Source: a virus. Taken from it: DNA of 42,711 nt. This document shows, one piece after another, positions 1 to 6,405 of the stretch. How positions within the stretch are numbered: position 1 is the stretch's first letter; every line of letters starts with the position of its first letter. A program made the translations under genes and the position numbers. The notes below the pieces were generated by a model, which saw nothing but the letters and a program-made list of their open reading frames with translations, had not been told where the DNA came from and searched no databases. The stretch spans positions 1 to 42,711 of the IMG/VR virus record IMGVR_UViG_3300028840_000725. One strand, written 5' to 3'.

Positions 1-104
1 TGGGCTCTGGCTTTCTCTGCTCTCTCCGGCCACTCTCGGAGCAGTCTTTCGATGCCTTTCGTCTCGTCAGACTTCAGCGTCACCTTCATCGAGACTTTCG
101 ACAT
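1..104 (-). CDS. Partial gene, possible HK97-gp10-like head-tail component (C-terminus beyond window)
   Basis: An ATG at 102-104 is preceded by a good ribosome site (AGGAG), and the frame stays open for 34 codons to the window edge. The start overlaps the end of the upstream gene by 38 bases. The visible N-terminus contains LLREWPERAEKARA, a short amphipathic helix that resembles the beginning of HK97 gp10-type tail-completion proteins. Its place just after the neck-type genes fits that role. The functional guess is weak because most of the protein is outside the window. Confidence 0.5.
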   Translation of the reverse strand, partial: MSKVSMKVTLKSDETKGIERLLREWPERAEKARA

Positions 105-597
105 CCTTCTCCTCGGCGTCGCCGCCCTTCAAGAACTCCTTGGGGTCGAACTCGTAGCCGCCTTCATTCGCCCATTCGATCTCCGTTCGAACGATCTTAC
201 CTATGAGCGATTCCTCCGGGGGCAGCTCGAACTTCTTGCCGTTCGGCGGAGCACCTACGTAGGGGCGACGCTGCGGGCGCCGCATCTGGGCGTCCTTCAT
301 CCACCCCACATGATCCCTACACACCCCAATGACCCGCGGCCACGTCGGGTGGTCCAGCTGATGCGTAGCGTCGGCGCCGCACACGAAGCAGAACTTCCGA
401 AAGGCGTCAGCCGTCATGATGCCGCGGTACTCGTGGAAGCAGTCGCCCGCCAGCGGGGAGCCGCAACCGTTAGTCGCTAGGCACTGGTCCCCCACGAGGC
501 CCTTGTCTCGCGCCTCCCAATACAGCTCGCACGACGCACACACGATCGACAGCCCCGCCTTCGAAGCCGCCTTCATCATCTCGACAGTGATCGGCAT
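67..597 (-). CDS. Cysteine-rich hypothetical protein in the head/neck block
   Basis: This 176-residue protein starts at an ATG behind GAGGGGACT, a good ribosome site. The first half is rich in Cys and His: CASC at 20-23, further Cys near 39, 45 and 53, and CFVC at 70-73, with His pairs nearby. That suggests one or two structural zinc sites. The second half is charged and ends in an acidic tail (GGDAEEKDVESLDEGDAEV). No family was recognised. It lies between two probable neck or head-completion genes and is probably expressed late with them; a virion role is inferred from position only. Confidence 0.75.
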   Translation of the reverse strand: MPITVEMMKAASKAGLSIVCASCELYWEARDKGLVGDQCLATNGCGSPLAGDCFHEYRGIMTADAFRKFCFVCGADATHQLDHPTWPRVIGVCRDHVGWMKDAQMRRPQRRPYVGAPPNGKKFELPPEESLIGKIVRTEIEWANEGGYEFDPKEFLKGGDAEEKDVESLDEGDAEV

Positions 598-613
598 AGT
601 CCCCTCAGTTGGC

Positions 614-1201
614 CTACGTCTCGTTCAACACACGACGCTCTGGAGTGAACCACGTGCGCCGCTTGATGGTGCACGAGAACCCGGTGAACTCGGCGTTGTC
701 GTGCACATGTCCGTCCTCTTCCACCCCGATCACATCGAAATAGTAACCGGCCCCCGGAATGTTCGTGTCCGCCCCCTGAGAGAAGTTGTCGAAGTGAGGT
801 ATCTGCCAGATCCTCACGACATCCCCCTCCTTGGGAGACGCTGGCATTTCGGCGTCCTCTACGGCGCGCCGAGGAATCCACATCATAGCTTCCCAAGAGA
901 TCGCATTCCCCTCTTCGCGAACCTCGAAAGTCTGTGGAGGAAACTCCACGAAAGCCTTGAAACGGTACGGCCCAAACCAGTTCCGCTCGGAGGGCTCGTT
1001 GTAGACAGGATCCAATGTGGAGCCCTGTAGATCCTCCCCCCAATAGTCTACCGTTGTCCCTCCACCCTGCACCTGCTCCTGAGCCCAAATCGACTGTAGC
1101 TCGTCGTTCTCGCTCTCTAGGTCGAACTCACCAGCGGGCTCTACCTTCCGCCTCGTGTCGAGACGGATGGGCTCTACCTTCTTGCTGGTGTTGATGGCCA
1201 T
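614..1201 (-). CDS. Probable neck or head-completion protein (unknown family)
   Basis: This 195-residue protein starts at an ATG with a modest AGGT ribosome site. The N-terminal 60 residues are charged and probably disordered. The rest is rich in aromatic residues and predicted beta strands (WFGPYRFKAFVEFPPQTF, then a GDVVRIWQIPHFDNF stretch and a final ADVVGVEEDGH-like strand region). It follows the gp13-like neck gene by 29 bases, the position where T4-type phages carry gp14 or other connector proteins. No diagnostic motif was seen, so the assignment rests on gene order and size. Confidence 0.65.
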   Translation of the reverse strand: MAINTSKKVEPIRLDTRRKVEPAGEFDLESENDELQSIWAQEQVQGGGTTVDYWGEDLQGSTLDPVYNEPSERNWFGPYRFKAFVEFPPQTFEVREEGNAISWEAMMWIPRRAVEDAEMPASPKEGDVVRIWQIPHFDNFSQGADTNIPGAGYYFDVIGVEEDGHVHDNAEFTGFSCTIKRRTWFTPERRVLNET

Positions 1202-1230
1202 TACCTAGGTCATCCCATGCTTTTGAAAGT

Positions 1231-1977
1231 TCAGCCAGTGAGAAAAAGCATTGGATAGCCAGCGAGGATGATCTCTTCATCCAACTTCTCGATGGCGTCT
1301 CGTGCCTCGTCTAGAAGCACAGATCCATCCATCGACTGCTGCCCCTGCGCCCCCTGAAACCCATCGTACTTGGAACGGATGCGACCGAGGTCCCGCTTGG
1401 CGCACGCCAGCGCGTACTTCTTGATGAAGTTGTGGTCGCGCTCCGACAGCTGGTCGATAGCAAACACGGAGGTCTTGTACACGTAGATGATCTTCTTGCT
1501 GTTCGCCGGGGTGGGGGCAACGTAGAGATGACGGTTCTGCTGCCACCACTCCATCTCCGACCCGGTGATACGCTGCGCCATCTCGATGTACGATAGGGAC
1601 TGAACGTAGGTCGAGTAGAGACCGAGGCTCTGCGGAGCCGCAAACACATCGTAGGGGATCTCTTCCTCCATCAGCAGAAAGGGAGAGAAGATACTTCCCA
1701 TGTCCGAAGGCGACTGCTCGAAGGCCACGTCGATGATGAAGTCCACTTCGTCGGGAAGCGGGTAGCAAGGCTGCCCACTCACCACATCGAGGGAGCCGAG
1801 CTTGAGTAGCCCCTTCTTCTCGGCGAACCATCTCTTCGCGTCCTCAATGGCGTCGTCGATGTGCTCCTGTGTCAGCTCGACCTTCCAGATGGGCGCGCCA
1901 AGGCGACGGAGAATCCACTTCCCAAGAGCCTCTTTGTCCTTGGTCTGGGACTTGAACGCTGGATTCTCCGCCGTCAT
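1231..1977 (-). CDS. Neck/head-completion protein, T4 gp13-like
   Basis: The 248-residue product begins behind GAGGTG with six bases to the ATG. Its N-terminal third has the pattern typical of T4-type neck adaptors: a helix with WILRRLGAPIWKVELT, followed by HIDDAIEDAKRWFAEKKG. The middle has a YPLPDEVDFIIDV segment and the C-terminal half has long helices (YALACAKRDLGRIRSKY). These proteins sit on the portal after packaging and receive the tail. The order after the capsid gene (small acidic genes, then this) fits a neck module. The family match is by eye and distant, so it may be a general head-tail adaptor rather than a strict gp13 orthologue. Confidence 0.65.
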   Translation of the reverse strand: MTAENPAFKSQTKDKEALGKWILRRLGAPIWKVELTQEHIDDAIEDAKRWFAEKKGLLKLGSLDVVSGQPCYPLPDEVDFIIDVAFEQSPSDMGSIFSPFLLMEEEIPYDVFAAPQSLGLYSTYVQSLSYIEMAQRITGSEMEWWQQNRHLYVAPTPANSKKIIYVYKTSVFAIDQLSERDHNFIKKYALACAKRDLGRIRSKYDGFQGAQGQQSMDGSVLLDEARDAIEKLDEEIILAGYPMLFLTG

Positions 1978-1987
1978 TGGTCACACC

Positions 1988-2158
1988 TCAGCCGTAGATC
2001 GGCGTCTGGGGGTGAGGAACTACCTCGGTGAGCAGCTTCCTGCCCTGATGATCCTTCACCTCGGTGAAACCGCACTTCTGGCACCTGATCTTCTGGGTCT
2101 TGCCGTCCGGAGACGCTTCGACCAGAAGCCCTGGAGCGTTGCACTTGGGACAGTTCAT
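1988..2158 (-). CDS. Small zinc-ribbon protein (56 aa)
   Basis: A short gene with a strong ribosome site (GGAGG, then ACGAC, then ATG). Its start overlaps the stop of the upstream gene (ATGA), which suggests translational coupling. The protein opens MNCPKCNAPG and has a second knuckle CQKCGF at 26-31, giving a Cys4 zinc ribbon with a two-strand spacer. The tail is basic to neutral. Such mini-ribbons occur in transcription factors of the TFIIS/RPB9 style and in many phage proteins. The specific role is unknown. It lies 10 bases upstream of the neck gene. Confidence 0.8.
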   Translation of the reverse strand: MNCPKCNAPGLLVEASPDGKTQKIRCQKCGFTEVKDHQGRKLLTEVVPHPQTPIYG

Positions 2159-2589
2159 GTCGTCCTCCGCTTCCTGCGAGCTGCAGCTCGCCTCTTCATT
2201 TTAGCCGAGGTCTGACCTGCAGTCTCGGACTCCGCGGACTCGGAGAGATCTGACTGCTCCTCAACCTCCCCCACAGGCTCCGGCTCCTCGAAATCCTCGG
2301 GGGACTCCACCACGGAGGGTCCTACGGGGGCTGGTGGGGGCTCAGAAGCCACTTCTGGCTCCCGAGGGGGCTCGGGCTCCTTGATCTCCTCGGCGGCCTT
2401 CACGGGGCTCTCAGGGGCCTTAGCGGCCCCGTTGTCGCCGGGGTCTTCGATCCTCTCCAGCAGCTCGGGGCAGAACTGCTTGAACTCGGGGCCTTCCAAG
2501 ATCTGACCTGGGGCTACCCGCCCCACGCCGGGAAGGAACACGAGATCCTTGTCCGCGCGCTTCCGGAACCTAAACCGCTTCCTCGCCAT
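2155..2589 (-). CDS. Small head-region protein with Pro/Glu-rich tail
   Basis: The start is placed at ATG 2587-2589 (an adjacent ATG at 2590-2592 is equally possible), behind GGTGAGGA. The longer in-frame extension upstream only shadows the preceding gene. The 144-residue product has a basic N-terminus (MARKRFRFRKRADKD) and a compact motif, VFLPGVGRVAPGQILEGPEF, which looks like a small SH3-like beta fold seen in phage connector-region proteins. A long disordered Pro/Glu segment and a basic C-terminus (KMKRRAAARRKRRTT) follow. Function unknown; position suggests head completion. Confidence 0.7.
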   Translation of the reverse strand: MARKRFRFRKRADKDLVFLPGVGRVAPGQILEGPEFKQFCPELLERIEDPGDNGAAKAPESPVKAAEEIKEPEPPREPEVASEPPPAPVGPSVVESPEDFEEPEPVGEVEEQSDLSESAESETAGQTSAKMKRRAAARRKRRTT

Positions 2590-2956
2590 CATCTTCCTCA
2601 CCGTCCTTCTCTTGCTCACCACCGTCCACTGTGACCGAGACCTCGGGGTCCTCCCCCGCATCGGCATCCTCTTCCACCAGGGCGTTCGGCCGAGGCTCCA
2701 GCGCCTCACAGAGCGCGTGGGCGGCCTGCCGCACCTGTTCGAACGACGCGGCCATCTGATCGACAGCTCGCGCTAGGGCCTGAGCCGTCTTGGCGGCGTG
2801 CTCGCGGTCGGTGTCGTCCGGCTCGTCTGCGGGGTCGTCTACCCCTACAGGCTCGTCCGCGGCCTCGGGCGGAATATCCGGCTCCACCGGCGGCTCCTCG
2901 TCGTCCATTCCCAAACTAGCCAGCTCGCTTTCGATCTGCAGCGCTGCGCCTTTCAT
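2570..2956 (-). CDS. Acidic hypothetical protein downstream of the capsid gene
   Basis: The start is taken at ATG 2954-2956 because GGAGGG lies just upstream; a more distal ATG at 2971 has no ribosome site. The 128-residue product is strongly acidic at both ends (DDEEPPVEPDIPPEAADEP near the N-terminus; GEDPEVSVTV then GGEQEKDGEEDDGEEAV at the end). A central amphipathic helix (ALARAVDQMAASFEQVRQAA, about 60-80) lies between. It is the first gene after the capsid terminator and overlaps the next gene by 20 bases. No family recognised; a head decoration or chaperone-like role would be speculation. Confidence 0.7.
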   Translation of the reverse strand: MKGAALQIESELASLGMDDEEPPVEPDIPPEAADEPVGVDDPADEPDDTDREHAAKTAQALARAVDQMAASFEQVRQAAHALCEALEPRPNALVEEDADAGEDPEVSVTVDGGEQEKDGEEDDGEEAV

Positions 2957-2972
2957 GGTCCCTCCGTCCATT

Positions 2973-2994
2973 CATACGTCCACATGGACGTATG
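2973..2994. repeat. Perfect 10-bp inverted repeat upstream of the acidic gene
   Basis: CATACGTCCA and TGGACGTATG are exact inverted copies separated by two bases. The repeat lies between the capsid terminator and the ribosome site of the next gene. It could be a dimeric protein-binding site or a hairpin in the leader of the downstream transcript. No convincing -35/-10 pair was found around it. Confidence 0.6.
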
Positions 2995-3007
2995 CATGAA
3001 TAACACA

Positions 3008-3042
3008 AAGCCCCCCACCCCGCAGCGGGGATGAGGGGCCTT
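3008..3042 (-). terminator. Rho-independent-type terminator after the capsid gene
   Basis: Read on the minus strand, the 3' flank of the capsid gene forms a GC-rich hairpin (arms around AAGGCCCC...TCCCCGC and GCGGGG...GGGGGCTT). It is followed by TTTGTGTTA, a mediocre T tract. It starts about 24 bases after the capsid stop codon. Termination or attenuation here would allow the capsid message to be made in excess of the genes downstream. Confidence 0.65.
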
Positions 3043-3065
3043 GCGGCGAGAACGAGGAAGGGGAC

Positions 3066-4565
3066 TCAGAGGTTCTGAATCCTGACGGATCCGTAGAACT
3101 CGCTGCGCAGCATCTTCGACGCGTAGCGCGTGCGGAGACCCTTGCGGAACGAGAAGTCGTTCGGATCGAGGAAGGTCGGGGTGACCTGCAGCGGGATGTA
3201 GGGAGCCCACACGAAACCGCTGTCCAGGTAGCTCGCGCCCTTCAGGCCGATGAGCATCTGGTCAGAGGTGAAGAATGGATCCTCGTACACGAGCCACTTG
3301 TTCATGAGCGTCCCGACCTTGTAGATCGAGAACTGCCCGTGCTGCGTGAGCGGACGCGGTGCGTCCACCGGGCCGTAGGGGCTCTCGCCGCCCGAGACCC
3401 ACAGCGGTCGGAAGTCGCCGTGCGTGGTGAGCTGGGTCAGCAGGGCCGAGACCTCGGGGGAGGTGACGATCCAGTTGGCCGGCGCGCGCAGCGTCTTCTT
3501 GTGGATGAGGTTGGACACGGTGCTGATCGTGGTGATCAGCGCCCGCAGGTGATCCAGCTCGTTGATGCCGGCCGGGGGAACCCGGTCGAACGTGCCGGTC
3601 GTGCCTGTGGAGGACGCGAACAGCTGCTGGATGATCTCGCGGTCGATCTCCAGTGCGATCTCCTGCGCGATGGCGGAGACCATCTCGGTCTCGGCATCGA
3701 CGCCGTGGAAAGCGCGGAGGTCTTCCGCGGCCTCGGCGGACCACAGAGCCTTCAGACGCCGCGGCACTGCCTCGACGGGAGCCTTCTTGACATCCAGGTT
3801 GATCTGCGGAACCTGGGTGTTCAGCTCGCCGTCGTAGTAGTAGTACGCCTTGACCTGATTGCCCGTGGCGGGCGGGTTGGTGAACAGGAAGCCGGTGATG
3901 GCGCCGTTCGAGTAGTTGATCGTTCCGGCCGAGACCGCACCGGTGAAGCCACCCGCGCCGTCATCGGTCGCCGTCTGAACGACCGCGCCCGTGGTCGCGT
4001 TGATCTCGCTGACGACCACGCTGTAGCCCCGAGAGGCATCCAGCGGACGAACCGGCGTGAACGCCAGGGTCGCCGTCAGAGCGGTTCCACCACCACCGTA
4101 GTTGGTGGCGTCGCCGGTGACCAGCGCCTCCCCGTTGATGTACTCCGAGGAGTAGTCGCGATCGAAATCGCGGGGGAAGAGGTTGCCGGCCGTCGTCGCA
4201 CCCTTGGTGGTGCCGTAGACGTAGTCCAGGAAGAAGACCGCACCGACCGGAGCCGTCATCGGCTGAACCGAGACGATCTCGTTGGCGATCAGGTTCGGGA
4301 AAACGCGGCGCAGAACCGGAAAGATGAACTTCGTGAAGCTGCCGACGTTGACCGTCCGCGTCTCTTCGTTGAGGTTCTGCAGGTACTGCGACTCGTTCTC
4401 CATGAGAACGGCCGTGACGCCGAGCGTGTAGCGGTCTTGCTCGGTGCGCTCCGGAAGTCCCTCCAGGAACTCCCGCCACTTCCGTACCAGCGCGCCGACG
4501 TAGCTCTTGTCGGCCACGGTTCGCCGCGCGTCTTCGTTGAGGATCTGTCGAGCTTCGGTGCCCAT
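3066..4565 (-). CDS. Major capsid protein, T4 gp23-like
   Basis: The 499-residue protein has the best ribosome site in the window (AAGGAG, six bases, ATG), as expected for the most abundant virion protein. The gp23-type core is recognisable: LGVTAVLMENESQYLQNLNE (48-67), IFPVLRRVFPNLIANEIVSVQPM (split around 81-103), the FFLDYVYGTTKG segment, and LKALWSAEAAEDLRAFHGVDA (271-291), a hallmark of gp23-like capsids. Residues about 150-245 form a Gly/Thr/Ala-rich inserted beta domain absent from the minimal fold. An N-terminal propeptide is expected, since a gp21-like protease is encoded next door, but no clear cleavage site was found. The gene is 48 bases downstream of the protease-scaffold gene and is followed by a terminator. 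Confidence 0.93.
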   Translation of the reverse strand: MGTEARQILNEDARRTVADKSYVGALVRKWREFLEGLPERTEQDRYTLGVTAVLMENESQYLQNLNEETRTVNVGSFTKFIFPVLRRVFPNLIANEIVSVQPMTAPVGAVFFLDYVYGTTKGATTAGNLFPRDFDRDYSSEYINGEALVTGDATNYGGGGTALTATLAFTPVRPLDASRGYSVVVSEINATTGAVVQTATDDGAGGFTGAVSAGTINYSNGAITGFLFTNPPATGNQVKAYYYYDGELNTQVPQINLDVKKAPVEAVPRRLKALWSAEAAEDLRAFHGVDAETEMVSAIAQEIALEIDREIIQQLFASSTGTTGTFDRVPPAGINELDHLRALITTISTVSNLIHKKTLRAPANWIVTSPEVSALLTQLTTHGDFRPLWVSGGESPYGPVDAPRPLTQHGQFSIYKVGTLMNKWLVYEDPFFTSDQMLIGLKGASYLDSGFVWAPYIPLQVTPTFLDPNDFSFRKGLRTRYASKMLRSEFYGSVRIQNL

Positions 4566-4613
4566 TGTTATCTCCTTGGTATCTCTCGTTCTCGCTGTGC
4601 CCGTCCGTCGACC

Positions 4614-6224
4614 TCAGTTGTCCCTACGCATGCCCGAAAGCTGCTGCAGAGTGCTGATGTCCACCCCGAGCCCGTTGTAGTTGTCCTCCTGCAGTGCACG
4701 ACGCGCGGCCGGCCTAGGAGTCTCTTCCTCTGCGGGGGTAGAGCCGCGCCCGCCTTGCGTCACACGACGCACCCGAGCCCGAATGGACTCCAAGTCGTCG
4801 GTGTCGCGGGGGACCTCGCGGTTCTCTGCAATGATCTCTTCCACCTGATCTTTGGTCTCAGCCCCCGCGGCTTCGACCAGACGCATGATGGTCTTCTTCT
4901 GAGGATGCCCGGCCAAGCGCTGCTCGGCGTAGAGCTGAAGGCCCATGACCTTGTTCGCCTCCAACGCCTTCTCCAGCGCCTCGGTCAGCTTGTTGACGTT
5001 GTCCTTCAGCTCGGACTCCACCTGCTGCGACCGGCTCCGCTCTGCCTCGGCAGCCTTGCGGATCTCCTCTTCCCGCTGCTCGACCTCGGCTTGCCTGGCA
5101 GCCTCTTCCTCGCGTCGCGCCTTCATCTCGCCGAGGATGCCCTCCAGCTTCGACTTCAGCGCGTCCGCGTTCTCGTACTGCTTGAGATCGCCGATGAGCT
5201 TCATCACCAGGGGGCGGTCCGGGTTCTCCGACAGCGCCCTCTCCAGGTAGAACTTGTATCCCGCCTCGCGCGCCAGGCCCGACAGCTGCTCGATCTCCTG
5301 ATGTGCCTCGGCGAGCTTCAGCTCCTGCTCCTTGACCTGCTTCCGAAGGGACTCGATCTCCTCGCCGCCTTCTTCGTCGTCGCCGTCCTCCCCCTCACAC
5401 TTCTCGGAGAGGAAAGGCTTCAGCAAGCCAATGATCTTCTCGACGACGTCCTTCGCCCCGGCCACCGCCGGGTCCGACATCATCTCGGACTTGATCTTCT
5501 CTCGCTGCTCCGCGGAGAGTTTGCCGAGATTCGCCAGGATGTCCTGCTCGAACTGCCTCTTCAAGTCCTCAGCCCCGGCTTGCGCCTGCGCTTCCTGCTC
5601 CACCTTGGCAGCGAATGCCTTGGCCTTGGCCTGGTCGTCTTCCCTCTGAGCTTGAGTGCCCATGCCCGTCTCCTTGTCCTCGCTGAATACGTCAGGGTAC
5701 GCAGTGCTGTCTGCCGGTTCGGCAACGAAATCGAAAGTCACGAGGTTGTAGTCTTCCTGGACCACTTCCTCGCCCTTGTCGTTGGTGCGCGTGGATCCGT
5801 AGCCCCGAGAGCTGACACCGACCTTGCAGCCAGCCTTCAGCATCGCTTTGAGATCCTTGCCACGCGCAGTGTCAAGAACCTCAGCCTCCCCCATCACGTG
5901 CCCGGAGTCGGTGATCGACATCCCGGTAACGATGTGAGACACCCGAGTGAGTTGGGTCCGCCCGTCGTTGGGGTGGTCCAACTCACCGAAGAGCTTCTTC
6001 TCCGTCATCATGGGAGCGAGACGTCGAACCTCCCTCTCCCACAACGACTCGGGGTAGATGCGCTTGTTCTCGGTCGCCTGACCCGACCTGGCAAACTCCC
6101 CACGGACGACGACTCGGCCGCCGTCCGTGCCATCTTCCACCAATTGGAGAGCGATGGGAAGGGAGTCCACCAGCCACGTCTGGCCCGGTCCGGGTTGTGC
6201 TTCTTCTGTCAGCTCGATGCGCAT
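4614..6224 (-). CDS. Prohead protease (T4 gp21-like, S77) fused to a scaffold/core domain
   Basis: The ATG at 6222-6224 gives 536 residues; a TTG 45 bases upstream is the alternative. The N-terminal 190 residues are a gp21-type serine protease: GEFARSGQATENKRIYP, then LFGELDHPNDGR with catalytic His 84, then GVSSRGYG with catalytic Ser about 138, spaced as in T4 gp21. From about residue 200 the protein is a long charged coiled coil (roughly 200-460) that ends in a basic/Gln-rich tail, which looks like a T4 gp22-type scaffold. T4 encodes these as separate genes. The protease would cleave the scaffold and capsid propeptide inside the prohead. A strong internal ribosome site could also make the scaffold alone. 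Confidence 0.88.
   Translation of the reverse strand: MRIELTEEAQPGPGQTWLVDSLPIALQLVEDGTDGGRVVVRGEFARSGQATENKRIYPESLWEREVRRLAPMMTEKKLFGELDHPNDGRTQLTRVSHIVTGMSITDSGHVMGEAEVLDTARGKDLKAMLKAGCKVGVSSRGYGSTRTNDKGEEVVQEDYNLVTFDFVAEPADSTAYPDVFSEDKETGMGTQAQREDDQAKAKAFAAKVEQEAQAQAGAEDLKRQFEQDILANLGKLSAEQREKIKSEMMSDPAVAGAKDVVEKIIGLLKPFLSEKCEGEDGDDEEGGEEIESLRKQVKEQELKLAEAHQEIEQLSGLAREAGYKFYLERALSENPDRPLVMKLIGDLKQYENADALKSKLEGILGEMKARREEEAARQAEVEQREEEIRKAAEAERSRSQQVESELKDNVNKLTEALEKALEANKVMGLQLYAEQRLAGHPQKKTIMRLVEAAGAETKDQVEEIIAENREVPRDTDDLESIRARVRRVTQGGRGSTPAEEETPRPAARRALQEDNYNGLGVDISTLQQLSGMRRDN
5661..5675 (-). promoter_or_regulatory. Internal ribosome-binding site and ATG for a separate scaffold product
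   Basis: Inside the protease-scaffold gene, AAGGAG at 5670-5675 is followed six bases later by an in-frame ATG (5661-5663, opening MGTQAQRED). This is the same core and spacing as the capsid gene's ribosome site. The predicted product (4614-5663, 349 residues) would contain only the coiled-coil scaffold region, right after the protease domain ends. The arrangement parallels lambda C/Nu3. Confidence 0.65.
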
Positions 6225-6405
6225 CAGTGAACTCGCCAGCGAAAGTTGCTCCGGAAAGGGGTGGCCCAAATCGCGGAGCGGTTCCTCAGTCCCTTGGTCA
6301 GTCGGTGCTTCCTCTTGTTCGGCGGATCTTTGACGTCCTTCTCGAAGCCTATCAGCTCCAGGCGGCCCGACCGGTACGCAGTCCGGCGAGCACGCCAGGC
6401 TTCAT
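6224..6405 (-). other. Start-less open frame between two core genes (possible hidden gene or frameshift extension)
   Basis: After the stop of the acidic core protein, the -1 frame is open for about 60 codons and ends exactly at TGATG, overlapping the protease ATG. This is the coupling style used elsewhere in this genome. It reads AWRARRTAYRSGRLELIGFE and then a Lys/Arg-rich stretch ending FRSNFRWRVH, and most codons end in G or C. No ATG, GTG or TTG was found in frame over the stretch examined back into the upstream gene (about 100 bases), and no canonical slippery heptamer was seen. It may be a C-terminal extension made by frameshift, a small gp67-like gene with an unusual start, a sequencing error, or chance. 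Confidence 0.35.

Noticed and set aside
2590-2709. Longer N-terminus for the gene at 2155-2589
   Set aside because: The extra 40 residues are Arg/Trp-rich translation of the upstream acidic gene in another frame, and the ribosome site is at 2589-2592.
3339-6230. Very long open frame (963 codons) on the plus strand opposite the capsid and protease genes
   Set aside because: It is antisense to two firmly identified genes, is Leu/Arg/Val-rich low-information sequence and has no ribosome site or family. High GC at third positions of the real genes keeps the opposite strand open.
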